Source: Lentimonas sp. CC4
GTDB lineage: Bacteria > Verrucomicrobiota > Verrucomicrobiia > Opitutales > Coraliomargaritaceae
NCBI RefSeq assembly: GCF_902728235.1
Contig: NZ_CACVBO010000001.1
Span: 3,868,001-3,932,000, forward strand
Length of the DNA stretch: 64,000 bases
Direction: 5' to 3'
Below, piece after piece: positions 15,822 through 25,728 of the stretch. The position numbers and the translations under genes are program-made. The stretch's first letter is position 1. The number at the start of each line of letters is the position of its first letter. The notes under the pieces are model-generated. The model did no database searches. It saw nothing but the letters and a program-made list of their open reading frames with translations, and was not told the origin of the DNA.

Positions 15822-18218
15822 TTAACGTGGATCTAAATATCCTAATTCCTCTAAAAACAAAGTAGCTCGCGTCAGTGTATCGGCAAAGTTCTGAGTGTGG
15901 CTACCTTTATGAAAAAAGCTGTGATGCTGATCAGGATAGAGCACCACTTCACATGGGTTTCCTAGCTCATGCATCTTCTCGGCATAGGCCAAACTGCGTT
16001 CTGCACTCGTCGTCGTATCGCGATCTCCATTGAAGATAATCGTCGCCGGCTGCTCACCGTGCATCTGATCGATCGGTGAGATCACCATCCAATCCGGCTT
16101 AATATACCAATGCCCAAAACCCAGTGGCCCCGTATCTAACACAGGGTTAAACAACAGCAATGCATTCGGCCGCGGACTGACCCCTACGAGTGATGCCTCC
16201 TTTGACTCATAACCACGCACTGTGGCAGTCGCGGCAGCAAGGTGCCCTCCCGCAGATCCGCCAGCTGCAGCGATACGATCAGGATCAATCCCTAACTCAT
16301 CCGCGTGTGCACGCACATACTGCATGGCTTGCATCGCATCATACGTGCTCTCCAGAGGCGTGGTTCCATGTGTATTCTTGATTCGATAATTCGGACAAAT
16401 GACGACCATGCCACGACTGGCTAAATAATTCGCCTGCCAATAAAACGCACGCTCATCGCCCGAGGCCCAACCGCCACCATGAAACGCAACGAGCGCAGCG
16501 CGCTGATCACTCGCACACCACCCCTCGGGCTTAAAGACATACAGCGACAATTCACCTTCAGCACGTTGCGCATAAGACAGCACCAAGTCTGCCTCTCGCC
16601 ACTTCATCTGATCGGTCGGATCAACTGCAACGGAGGGCGTAGCCACTTCTACCCAACTTGCCATCGCACCGTCGTCGGTATTGATACCATGAATACGTTT
16701 ATACACCGTGGCCTTGCGCTGCATGTTGAGCAACGCTTCTGCATACTGCGGATCATTAACCAAATTGCGCGTCTCCTCTGGATCTTTTAAATAGTCATAC
16801 AATTCGATATCCACCACAGGCCCCGCAGTGTCTCCCTCGTAGAATCGCAGATCGATCCATTCAATATAACGGTAGCGTTCATCACGCCAGGCGTAGCCCA
16901 TAATTTCGTCATCCCCTCGATAGCGTGGGAATTGGCTCACAGCAAATGGCTTCACCCGCTTCTTAGGATTCTCAAGCACAGGCTTCAAACTAGTGCCTTC
17001 AATCCCAGTAGGCTCTTCAAGCCCAGACAAATCACACAGCGTCGCAAAGATATCGACCAGTTCGACAACGGACTCCGAACTCGCGCCCTTCACTAGCTTC
17101 GAATCACGCGGATCGATAATCATGAACGGCACCCGAGTGGATTGCTCATAATTCGTGTGCTTACACCACATACCATGATCGCTCAAGTGATAGCCATGAT
17201 CTCCCCACAGCACGACAATCGTATTATCGGCTTCAGCACTCGCATCTAATGCATCCAGCACCTTACCCAACTGCGCATCCAGATACGAAACCGCAGCATA
17301 ATAACCATGAATCAACTTCCGGCCGGTATCGTCAGGAATCGCACTGGGATCAGACAACAGCGGCACATCGGCATACGACCCATTGCGTAACTCCCAGCCG
17401 GGCTGAAAGTGATACTCCGGTGATCCCTCTGGACGCGCCGTTAGCGGATGCAGCTTAAACTGATCTGGCTCATACAAATCCCAATACCTCTTAGGCGCAA
17501 TGAACGGCAAGTGTGGTTTCTTGAAACCAACCGCGATAAAGAACGGATCATCCTGTGGAGACAGTTTCTCAATCAATCCAACCGCAGTCTTGGCAATCTG
17601 CCCATCATCATACGCTTCGTCAGCCACATCTTCGGTGCCTTCATAAGGCGGCGATCCTTTTAATACTTTTGTTAGAAAGTCCCAATACCCCAGCTCTGGA
17701 TTCGCCTCACGGGCGGCACGCACCTTGGCGACATACTCAGGGTTCACCAAACCATACTCACTCTCCGGATTCTTATCAAAAATATCATACGGCCCACTCC
17801 ACGATTGGGGGTCATCACGATCATGCCCTTCCACCGTGCGATAATCATAAATCTTACCCACGCCTGCAGTGGTATAACCATTACGCTTAAAGTGTTGGGG
17901 GATCGTCACCACATCAGGATTCTCATCGCGAATCTTGGTTTTCAAATCCCAAATCCGAGTTTGATCCGGCCGCAACCCCGTCATAACACTCGCCCGCGAA
18001 GGCCCACATACTGCTTGTTGGCAATGCGCATTGAGAAAGGTCATGCCCTGCTCGGCCAAGCGTTCAAAGTTCGGGCTGACGACGGTCTCGTCGCCATAGT
18101 TTGACAACAAAGGCTTCAGATCATCCACCGCAATGAAGAGAACATTTGGACGCTGCGCCGCACTCAGGCAGGCGACCGATAGAAGCGCACAAACAAACAG
18201 TCTTAAAAAGTATTTCAT
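15822..18218 (-). CDS. Bifunctional sulfatase (S1) / alpha-beta hydrolase esterase fusion
   Basis: Encodes 798 residues with a signal peptide (1-21). Residues 22-500 are an S1 sulfatase of the iduronate-2-sulfatase type: the formylglycine site is Cys71 in CGPSRAS, with metal ligands in VDDLKP and WGDHGYHLSDHG. Residues 540-798 are an esterase of the fold-3/BD-FAE type: oxyanion motif HGGGW, nucleophile Ser in GGSAGGH, Asp in GDRDTT and His in DQHHSFF. One polypeptide would therefore remove both sulfate and acyl groups. It sits between a GH10 xylanase and a sugar transporter, which fits a sulfated, acylated xylan-like substrate. A maturase was not seen in the window. Confidence 0.9.
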   Translation of the reverse strand: MKYFLRLFVCALLSVACLSAAQRPNVLFIAVDDLKPLLSNYGDETVVSPNFERLAEQGMTFLNAHCQQAVCGPSRASVMTGLRPDQTRIWDLKTKIRDENPDVVTIPQHFKRNGYTTAGVGKIYDYRTVEGHDRDDPQSWSGPYDIFDKNPESEYGLVNPEYVAKVRAAREANPELGYWDFLTKVLKGSPPYEGTEDVADEAYDDGQIAKTAVGLIEKLSPQDDPFFIAVGFKKPHLPFIAPKRYWDLYEPDQFKLHPLTARPEGSPEYHFQPGWELRNGSYADVPLLSDPSAIPDDTGRKLIHGYYAAVSYLDAQLGKVLDALDASAEADNTIVVLWGDHGYHLSDHGMWCKHTNYEQSTRVPFMIIDPRDSKLVKGASSESVVELVDIFATLCDLSGLEEPTGIEGTSLKPVLENPKKRVKPFAVSQFPRYRGDDEIMGYAWRDERYRYIEWIDLRFYEGDTAGPVVDIELYDYLKDPEETRNLVNDPQYAEALLNMQRKATVYKRIHGINTDDGAMASWVEVATPSVAVDPTDQMKWREADLVLSYAQRAEGELSLYVFKPEGWCASDQRAALVAFHGGGWASGDERAFYWQANYLASRGMVVICPNYRIKNTHGTTPLESTYDAMQAMQYVRAHADELGIDPDRIAAAGGSAGGHLAAATATVRGYESKEASLVGVSPRPNALLLFNPVLDTGPLGFGHWYIKPDWMVISPIDQMHGEQPATIIFNGDRDTTTSAERSLAYAEKMHELGNPCEVVLYPDQHHSFFHKGSHTQNFADTLTRATLFLEELGYLDPR

Positions 18219-18266
18219 TATAAAGGATCAGTATCATGCATCTAACGCAGATACATTGACGCTCAC

Positions 18267-19715
18267 CTACACCTGACCGCGACGTGCTTCAAGCTGGTCG
18301 CGAATCTCCGCAGCCTTCTCTCTATTAATTGGGAATAGCTTCAACAAAGCCAGAGCAGCAATCAACGATACGACTGGTATCACTATATAGCCGATTCGCA
18401 TGTTTTGATACACCGCTTCTGGTTGAGCTCCCTCCAGCGCGGCATCAAACCCCGTCATCTCAATCAACGGCCCAGAAATCAAGAACCCGACACAGAAACT
18501 AAACTTTAGAATCCATGAAAAAATCGAAGCGAAGCTACCTTCACGGCGCTCTCCTGTTTTCAGTTCATCATAGTCTACAATATCGACCTGCATCGACGGC
18601 AACATCAACCAGAGTCCAGCGTAACCGACACCAATGAAAGCGGTATTCACCAGCATCAACCAGGGATAGTCTGGATTAAAGGTCCACCACGTCGTGGACG
18701 CCGAAGCCAGCACAATACAAACGGCAATGCCTAAGCACTTATTCTTACCGATACGCTCCGACAGACGGCGAAAAATCGGAATAAACATTAAACTAAAGAT
18801 CGTGTAGACAAGTGTGCCCCAGCCAGCAAACACCGAGCTTTTAGCCCAGTCGCCGCCAAGCACATAGTAAGTGCCCACATAGCGACCATAACTATCAAAA
18901 ATCGCTGTGCCTAATAAGAAAAACAAAGTGAACATGCACAAAATCAGGAATGCACGATTTGAAAGCGTTTCCCGCAAACTATGCAGCAGCTTCACCTTAT
19001 TCTGACGTAGCTTCACTGATTCATAATAGCGCTCTTTTACAAAAATAGCCGGTATCAGCCCGCCGACCAAAATACAGACCGAAATCCCCAAACTCACATA
19101 ACGCATACCATTGGCCGTGCTAGCAACTAACTCCCCCGTGCCAGGGTCGGCTGCGAAAAAGAGCGGACGTAGCGTGATCCACCAAATCCAACCATTCACT
19201 AACCCCGCAAGCGTCTGAAAATAACCACGCACTTCCGTCACACGGGTGCGCTCATTATAATCCGGAGTCATCTCCATCAGCATACTCTGATACGGCATCG
19301 CCCACACGGTGAAGCATGTATAAAAGAGGATACCGAACCCAATCACCCAAAACATGTTTTGCTCTGGAGTCAGCCCCACGGGAAACCAAAAGATCAAAGG
19401 ATACGTAATCGCCGATAGAATCGCACCAACGAAGATGAACGGACGACGACGCCCCCAACGCGTGCGAGTATTATCCGAAATCCACCCCATGATCGGATCA
19501 ACCACGCCATCCCACAGACGCAACGACATCAAAATAATCGCCACATAAAGCGGACGCATCTCCAACTCCATATTAAATAATGGATAGGCAATACTCACGA
19601 GCACCCAAACCGACAGGATATCGACAGGCCCGCCCAAAGCATAAGCCAACTTCTTCGTAAATGGGACATGGTCGCCTGCCGCGATAGGAACGTTTGGGGA
19701 ACTGGGGATACTCAT
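18267..19715 (-). CDS. MFS sugar transporter of the GPH (glycoside-pentoside) family
   Basis: Encodes 482 residues with about 12 membrane helices. The family signature is SDNTRTRWGRRRPFI after the second helix, with the preceding RLWDGVVDPIMGW containing the cation-site Asp typical of MelB/XylP-like symporters. It would bring xylosides or other pentosides across the inner membrane with Na+ or H+. It is the first gene of the minus-strand arm of the polysaccharide locus. The ATG at 19715 is preferred over the TTG at 19724. The 196-base gap to the divergent glycosidase gene must hold both promoters. Confidence 0.9.
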   Translation of the reverse strand: MSIPSSPNVPIAAGDHVPFTKKLAYALGGPVDILSVWVLVSIAYPLFNMELEMRPLYVAIILMSLRLWDGVVDPIMGWISDNTRTRWGRRRPFIFVGAILSAITYPLIFWFPVGLTPEQNMFWVIGFGILFYTCFTVWAMPYQSMLMEMTPDYNERTRVTEVRGYFQTLAGLVNGWIWWITLRPLFFAADPGTGELVASTANGMRYVSLGISVCILVGGLIPAIFVKERYYESVKLRQNKVKLLHSLRETLSNRAFLILCMFTLFFLLGTAIFDSYGRYVGTYYVLGGDWAKSSVFAGWGTLVYTIFSLMFIPIFRRLSERIGKNKCLGIAVCIVLASASTTWWTFNPDYPWLMLVNTAFIGVGYAGLWLMLPSMQVDIVDYDELKTGERREGSFASIFSWILKFSFCVGFLISGPLIEMTGFDAALEGAQPEAVYQNMRIGYIVIPVVSLIAALALLKLFPINREKAAEIRDQLEARRGQV

Positions 19716-19911
19716 AAAGATCAAAATTGGGGTGAACTTCCCTACAAAACAAGGGCATTATTGCATTATTAAAAACAACTTACCACTGAAAAAGGGCACA
19801 AGTTAGTGTGCACTTTTTCATTCTTTTGAACTGAAGTTTAAATGAACTATCACATTTACCTTCAATTCTCCTCAGTCAAAGCTTAGTCTCATACTACCTA
19901 CTACTTCTGCA

Positions 19912-22257
19912 ATGAATCCTCACCTACCCAAAACACTCTTAGCACTCTGCGCCAGCAGCTCAATCTACGCGCTCAGTAGCTGCTTACAAGCAGACACAAT
20001 GGAAGCCTCCCTAAGTATCAATGCCGACACCATAGAGCAGACAGCAGACCGCCATCGCCTCACTGGCACCAATGTTTCCCTATGGAGCCGCGTCGCAATC
20101 GTTGAAGATCAAACCTTCCAAGACTATATCAGCGAGTGGCACCCAGCAACGATCCGCATGCCCGGAGGCTCATGGTCCAATGAATACTACTGGAATGGTA
20201 ACGGCGTGCGCATCGGCCCAGAGCACGAACTTGAAAATTTCGATACCAGTCAACAAAATGCCGATGGCACATGGGAAGTCGATTATTCCGGCTACGCACC
20301 CGGCTTCCGCCTTCATGGTGAAGCGCGCCACCTGTCAGATTACCACGGCGACTTAGATGTGCGCACACAGCATGAGTGGATTAACAATCTCGACGCTAAG
20401 GCGATGGTCACCGTCAATGTCGGTTCCGGCACGCCACAAGTCGCCGCCGAGTGGCTCAAATGGGCGAACCTGACGAATGACTACGGCGTCAACCAATGGG
20501 AAATCGGCAACGAACTCAACGGTGATTGGGAACTCGGACATCGTCTACCCGACGGATCATCCATGAACGGCACCGTTTACGCGCAGCGCTTTCTCGAATT
20601 TTCCAAGGCAATGCGTGCCGTCGATTCCACGGTCCAACTCGGTGGCCCTGCGAGTTCCGACCTCGGCCTCGACTTTGTCGAAGAATTGATCCGTGACAGT
20701 GGCGATTCACTCGATTTCGTCAGTTTCCACGCCTACCCCGTCGGCGTCCAAACGATCGACAGCAGCCATAAATTCGCCGCAATTGATGAGCTGCGCGACG
20801 CAATTCACAAGATCGATCAGTGGATTGAGAAATATCAACCGGGACGCAAAGAAGAGATCGAGATCGGCATCACCGAGTGGAACATTAAGGTCAACGAAGA
20901 CCGTGACACCGCCGACCTAATCAACGGACTCTGGTCCGCACTCTGGATCGGCGCACTGTTTGAAGAAGGTGTCGATTTCGCCAACCAGTGGGACCTCACC
21001 ACTTACGTCGAAGAAGGTGGGCACAGTGCCTTCTATATCGACGAAGCCACTACCACCGTCATCCCGAAAAGCCAATACTGGGCGCTATGGATGTGGAACA
21101 ATCTAATGGGCAACGAGCTCGTAGCGTCCAAGATCAAAGGCACCGACCAGCTACAAAGCTTTGTCACAAAATCCGAGAGTGGCCTTCAGGTGATGCTAGT
21201 CAATACATCCGAGACAGACGCCGCTCGACTCACCTTAAAACTAGAGAGCCAACAACGCCCACAACTCATCGGCATCCAACACACGTTCTCTCAGGCAGAG
21301 TATTTTTGGGATCCACATGCCCACAAGCCACTATGGAGCCAGAAACCGTCTCAAAAGAAACTACACTTCGACAAAAGCCGCTTGATCCATGTGCCAGCCT
21401 TTAGCATCTGTGTCGTGCAACTCGCTTGGAAAGACGCTCCCGCCTTGCCATACACCCCAGCAACCCGAGCCCAAGAACCGGAGTTAAAGATCCTACTCCC
21501 CGAACGTGCGCCCGCCGATCGTCCAATCGAAGGATGGCTAGTCGCCACCGATTCCAACAAACGACTTCCACAACTCAACGTAGACAATCCCACCCTATCC
21601 ATCGATGGCCCCGCAAGTATCGACCAAAGCACATTGAAACTAATCAATGGAGCAGCTCACTTCACACTAACCCCACACGGCGCAGGAACAGTGCAGATCA
21701 CGGCAAAGAACCGGCACTTAAATACCACACAAAGCATCGAGCTCGTCGCACTGAGCGAGCGCAAGCAAGTCAACTGGACCTTTGATAATCCGATCTCCCA
21801 ATGGCAGGTCGAAAGCACTTACGAATTAAGCGCAGATCCATCAATCAAGCCGAACCAATATGTCGCCGCGGCACGCATCGAGAATCAACTCCCAGTGAAA
21901 GATGCCGATCAACTCTTCCACTTCGAACCACTCCCGAGCGACAAGCTTCCGTTTAAAAATGCCGTGGGTGTGATTGGTCAGTTGCGCGCCGCACACAATT
22001 TAAAATGCGCTGATCCTAAAGCAAAAATCAACATCATCCTCCAGAGCGATGCGAACCACTGGATGCCTCTCGGCTCAGTTCAGCTCTCCGACATCATCGG
22101 CAAGTGGCAGGATTTCGAATTCAAAGCCACGAAGCCCGAGCATCTAGATGCCATGGGCAAACTCTACTCAATTCGTATCCAGATCCAATCACTCGCTCCA
22201 ATCACTGGCGACATCTACCTCGACGATCTCGGCTTCATCTTCCGCACCGGCCTATAA
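19912..22257 (+). CDS. Exported clan-A glycoside hydrolase (GH51/GH39-like) with C-terminal binding module
   Basis: Encodes 781 residues with a signal peptide or lipoprotein signal (residues 1-27, SSCLQ). The catalytic barrel covers about residues 40-420, with acid/base Glu201 in WEIGNELNG and nucleophile Glu322 in IGITEWN; FHAYP is also conserved. This pattern is that of GH-A enzymes acting on arabinosides or xylosides, but the exact family is uncertain. Residues 430-620 look beta-rich, and 630-781 resemble a carbohydrate-binding module (WTFDNPISQW...YLDDLGF). It starts the plus-strand arm and is followed after 3 bases by a sulfatase. Confidence 0.8.
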   Translation: MNPHLPKTLLALCASSSIYALSSCLQADTMEASLSINADTIEQTADRHRLTGTNVSLWSRVAIVEDQTFQDYISEWHPATIRMPGGSWSNEYYWNGNGVRIGPEHELENFDTSQQNADGTWEVDYSGYAPGFRLHGEARHLSDYHGDLDVRTQHEWINNLDAKAMVTVNVGSGTPQVAAEWLKWANLTNDYGVNQWEIGNELNGDWELGHRLPDGSSMNGTVYAQRFLEFSKAMRAVDSTVQLGGPASSDLGLDFVEELIRDSGDSLDFVSFHAYPVGVQTIDSSHKFAAIDELRDAIHKIDQWIEKYQPGRKEEIEIGITEWNIKVNEDRDTADLINGLWSALWIGALFEEGVDFANQWDLTTYVEEGGHSAFYIDEATTTVIPKSQYWALWMWNNLMGNELVASKIKGTDQLQSFVTKSESGLQVMLVNTSETDAARLTLKLESQQRPQLIGIQHTFSQAEYFWDPHAHKPLWSQKPSQKKLHFDKSRLIHVPAFSICVVQLAWKDAPALPYTPATRAQEPELKILLPERAPADRPIEGWLVATDSNKRLPQLNVDNPTLSIDGPASIDQSTLKLINGAAHFTLTPHGAGTVQITAKNRHLNTTQSIELVALSERKQVNWTFDNPISQWQVESTYELSADPSIKPNQYVAAARIENQLPVKDADQLFHFEPLPSDKLPFKNAVGVIGQLRAAHNLKCADPKAKINIILQSDANHWMPLGSVQLSDIIGKWQDFEFKATKPEHLDAMGKLYSIRIQIQSLAPITGDIYLDDLGFIFRTGL

Positions 22258-22260
22258 ACA

Positions 22261-23772
22261 ATGAAACCCACAATTTTAAAGTCTCTGTATACTGCAGCCG
22301 CTATATGCATCACCTCACAGGCCTTCTGCGCCACACAACCGAATGTGCTATTCATCGCCATCGATGATCTAAAGCCAACCATCGGCGCTTATGGCAACGA
22401 AGTGCCAACACCCTCGATCGACCGCATCTCGGACGCCGGCACCACCTTTCTCAATGCACATTGCCAGCAAGCCGTTTGCGGTCCCTCACGTGCCAGCTTA
22501 ATGACAGGCAAGTATCCCGACTATACTCAGATATGGGATCTTCAGACTCTAATTCGAGATATCCACCCAGACATCGTCACGATCCCACAGTATTTCAAAG
22601 CGCAAGGCTACCAATCCGTAGGAGTCGGCAAAATCTACGATCCACGCAGCGTCGATAAAGGCTCCGACACCGCATCGTGGAGCCAACCCTACGCACACAC
22701 CTGGCACCTCGACTACAATGCACAGACTGGTAAACCCACCGGGCACTATCACAATGCAAAAACCAAAGCACTCGCCGCCGAAGCCGAGGCACAAGGTAAG
22801 ACCGGTTGGAATGCGATTAATAAATACCTATTCAAAAAAGACGCTTGGCCAGTGGTAGAATGCGAAGACCTACCGGACAACGCCTACGACGACGGAGCCA
22901 TTGCCGATTACGCAGTCAACGAACTCGCGAAACTGGCCAAGAAAGACACCCCCTTCTTCCTCGCAGTCGGATTCAAAAAACCACACCTCCCTTTTGTCGC
23001 ACCGAAAAAGTATTGGGATCTCTTTGACCGCGACTCCATCGAACTCGCCCCCTTCCAAGAGCACGCCGAAGGCAGCCCCGACTATGCATGGCATGATTCC
23101 AACGAGCTCCGCTCCTACAACGGCGTGCCAACGAAAGGTGACCTCGACGAGCCAACGCAGCGCAAACTCATTCACGGTTACTACGCCAGCGTCGCATATA
23201 TCGATGCACAGGTTGGAAAAGTGCTCGATCAACTCGATGCACTCGGCCTAGACGAAAACACCATCATCGTCTTTTGGGGCGACCACGGATGGCACCTCGG
23301 CGATCATGGCATCTGGTGTAAGCATACGAACTACGAGCAAGCCACACGCGTGCCTCTCATCATCACCATGCCGGGCGCCTCGCAGCAGATCACCACTATG
23401 CCAGCGGAATTAGTCGACCTCTTCCCGACCCTCTGCGACTTAGCGGGCTTGCCGAAGCCCGAAAATCTCGACGGCATCAGCCTCGCTCCGACAATCACTG
23501 ACCAAGATCAAAAAGTGCGATCCATCGCACTCAGCCAATTCCCACGCGGTAGCAAAATGGGTTATGCCCTGCGCAGTGAGCGCTTCCGTTTCGTCGCTTG
23601 GTATGAAACAGGCAAAAATAGCGGCGCACAAAAAGGCGACACCATTACTGCAACCGAGCTCTACGACTACCAAGTCGACCCCTTGGAAACGCGTAATCTA
23701 GTCAACGACCCGCAATACGCGAAAGTCGTCGCAGCCATGCAGCAAGCACTCCGCCAACGCGTCGAACGATAG
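22261..23772 (+). CDS. S1 sulfatase, iduronate-2-sulfatase type
   Basis: Encodes 503 residues with a signal peptide (1-24). The formylglycine site is Cys73 in CGPSRASLMTGK. The metal and substrate residues appear in FIAIDDLKP, KKPHLPFVAPKKYWDLF and WGDHGWHLGDHG. It is closely similar in layout to the sulfatase half of the fusion protein on the opposite arm (KKPHLPFIAPKRYWDLY), so the two are likely paralogues with related positional specificity. It follows the glycosidase after 3 bases and precedes another sulfatase by 23, in one operon. Confidence 0.93.
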   Translation: MKPTILKSLYTAAAICITSQAFCATQPNVLFIAIDDLKPTIGAYGNEVPTPSIDRISDAGTTFLNAHCQQAVCGPSRASLMTGKYPDYTQIWDLQTLIRDIHPDIVTIPQYFKAQGYQSVGVGKIYDPRSVDKGSDTASWSQPYAHTWHLDYNAQTGKPTGHYHNAKTKALAAEAEAQGKTGWNAINKYLFKKDAWPVVECEDLPDNAYDDGAIADYAVNELAKLAKKDTPFFLAVGFKKPHLPFVAPKKYWDLFDRDSIELAPFQEHAEGSPDYAWHDSNELRSYNGVPTKGDLDEPTQRKLIHGYYASVAYIDAQVGKVLDQLDALGLDENTIIVFWGDHGWHLGDHGIWCKHTNYEQATRVPLIITMPGASQQITTMPAELVDLFPTLCDLAGLPKPENLDGISLAPTITDQDQKVRSIALSQFPRGSKMGYALRSERFRFVAWYETGKNSGAQKGDTITATELYDYQVDPLETRNLVNDPQYAKVVAAMQQALRQRVER

Positions 23773-23795
23773 ACACGAACTTTTTTAATATATTT

Positions 23796-25442
23796 ATGAA
23801 CACGCACACCATTACTAAACGACTATTACCCGCCTTAGCATTAGGAATTTCTCTATTACCCTGCACACAAAGCACCGCTGCCGCGAAGGCCAACCGTGCT
23901 CCACAAGCAGACAAAGAGCAGCCTAACGTCATTTTCTTTATCGCAGATGATATGCTACCCAAACACTTCAACTGCCTACCACAAGGCAAAGGTAAGAACC
24001 TCACCCCCAACATCGACCGCCTCGCCAAGGAAGGCACGGTCATGTTGGAACAACATGTGGCCTCGCCAATCTGCACACCCAGTCGCTACAACGTGCTCAC
24101 GGGCAACTACGCCAGCCGTGCCAATAACGCCTGGTTTAAAAGCACTACAAAGAAAGAAGGCCAAAGTGTCGTCGAGTTCAACACACACATCATCAAAGGC
24201 GACACCACCCTCCCCGGCCTACTGCAAAAGGCAGGTTACACCACAGGGATGACTGGCAAAAACCACGTCGTCGAGGTGCACAATCTCAAACGATTCAAAG
24301 ACTTCGATGCCAGTGCCAAAGACCCAGAAAACGCCTCCAAACTTAAAGCAAATCATGATCACGTCTGCCAAGCGATTCGCGAAGTCGGCTTCGACTACGT
24401 AGATAATGTTTACCACAACAATCCTGACTTCCTCGGACTGCATGAAGTCGCGGTGCAAAATATGGACTGGATCACTGAAGGTGGCGTCGAGTTCCTAAAA
24501 CAAGATCACGACAAGCCCTTCTTCCTCTACTTTGCGACCACCGTGCCACACGGCCCAACCAAGGAAAAACGTTCATGGAATGCCGACCCACTCATTACCG
24601 CAGTCGGCTACTTAGACGAAACGCCAAATGTGCAGCCCGCGCGCTCAACCATACCGACACGCTTGAAAGCTGCTGGCCTACCCGTAAACGACGACACCGC
24701 CAACATGCTCTGGCTCGATGACGCAGTCGGCGCACTACTCGACGCACTCGAAGCAACTGGCGAACTCGACAACACCGTGTTCTTCTTCTTTAGCGACCAT
24801 GGACAAAGCTCCAAAGGCACCGTTTATCAAGGCGGGGTGCACGATCCGAGCATCGTATGGAAAAAAGGCGGTTTTCCTGTGGGATCCACATGCGATGCCC
24901 TCGTTTCGATCGTCGATTTCGCTCCTACGATTCTCGACATCGCTGATTACGACTACTCAAAAGTGACTTTCGATGGCAAAAGTTTCCTGCCATATCTCAA
25001 CGGCGCAGAGCAGCCAGAAGGCCGTGTCCTCTACTTTGAACTCGGCTACGCTCGCGGCGTGCGCAAGGGTGATTGGAAATACATGGCGATCCGCTATCCC
25101 GAGCACATCGAACGCATGAGCCCCGAAGAACGCGCAGCGACACTCGAAGAATGGAATGCCGAGCGCCGCCGCAAACACTTGAAAATTGTAACCGAAGACC
25201 CAACTCAACCATTCAGCCACCTCACAGCGATTCCTGGCGGCGGTGATGCCGAAAAGAAATCAACCGGTTCCTACCCTGGATATTTCGATCGCGACCAACT
25301 CTACGACCTCTCCAAGGATCCAAGAGAACAGGTAAACTTAGCCAACAATCCTGAATATACCGCGAAGCTAGCCGAGATGAAAGCTGCGTTAAAACAGCAA
25401 CTCGACACACTCCCTGGCGGCTTCGGCGATTTGAAAAAGTAG
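23796..25442 (+). CDS. S1 sulfatase, arylsulfatase / GlcNAc-6-sulfatase-like
   Basis: Encodes 548 residues with a signal peptide (1-30). The formylglycine site is Cys93 in CTPSRYNVLTGN. FFIADDML is the N-terminal metal site, and FFFFSDHGQSSKGTVYQGG is the second metal site. It differs from the iduronate-type pair in this locus, so it probably attacks a different sulfate position. It is the last gene of the plus-strand arm and is followed by a terminator. Confidence 0.92.
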   Translation: MNTHTITKRLLPALALGISLLPCTQSTAAAKANRAPQADKEQPNVIFFIADDMLPKHFNCLPQGKGKNLTPNIDRLAKEGTVMLEQHVASPICTPSRYNVLTGNYASRANNAWFKSTTKKEGQSVVEFNTHIIKGDTTLPGLLQKAGYTTGMTGKNHVVEVHNLKRFKDFDASAKDPENASKLKANHDHVCQAIREVGFDYVDNVYHNNPDFLGLHEVAVQNMDWITEGGVEFLKQDHDKPFFLYFATTVPHGPTKEKRSWNADPLITAVGYLDETPNVQPARSTIPTRLKAAGLPVNDDTANMLWLDDAVGALLDALEATGELDNTVFFFFSDHGQSSKGTVYQGGVHDPSIVWKKGGFPVGSTCDALVSIVDFAPTILDIADYDYSKVTFDGKSFLPYLNGAEQPEGRVLYFELGYARGVRKGDWKYMAIRYPEHIERMSPEERAATLEEWNAERRRKHLKIVTEDPTQPFSHLTAIPGGGDAEKKSTGSYPGYFDRDQLYDLSKDPREQVNLANNPEYTAKLAEMKAALKQQLDTLPGGFGDLKK

Positions 25443-25480
25443 CCCGACGCTACACGATATCAATTCATCAATGATCACAC

Positions 25481-25518
25481 AAAGCGTGGAGGGTTCGTCA
25501 CCTTTCACGCTTTTTTTT
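25481..25518 (+). terminator. Intrinsic terminator after the sulfatase operon
   Basis: The stem AAAGCGTG pairs with CACGCTTT, with further inner pairing, and is followed by a run of eight T. Confidence 0.75.
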
Positions 25519-25728
25519 GTGCCGACTTGGCGTGAGACCATGCAGTCGGCACTATGCTGACGCGCATCAAGGATTGTGATTCTTGATGGTTCAGAAATGT
25601 GCGCAGGGGTCGTGCTTGCGCGAACCGCGTAGGCAGGAAACGTTCCGAAACTCCATGACCTAAGGCCTTAGCGCGGGCTTCGCGAGCAAAGCCGCTACCC
25701 AATGTTAGTCGATACGATCGACACACCT

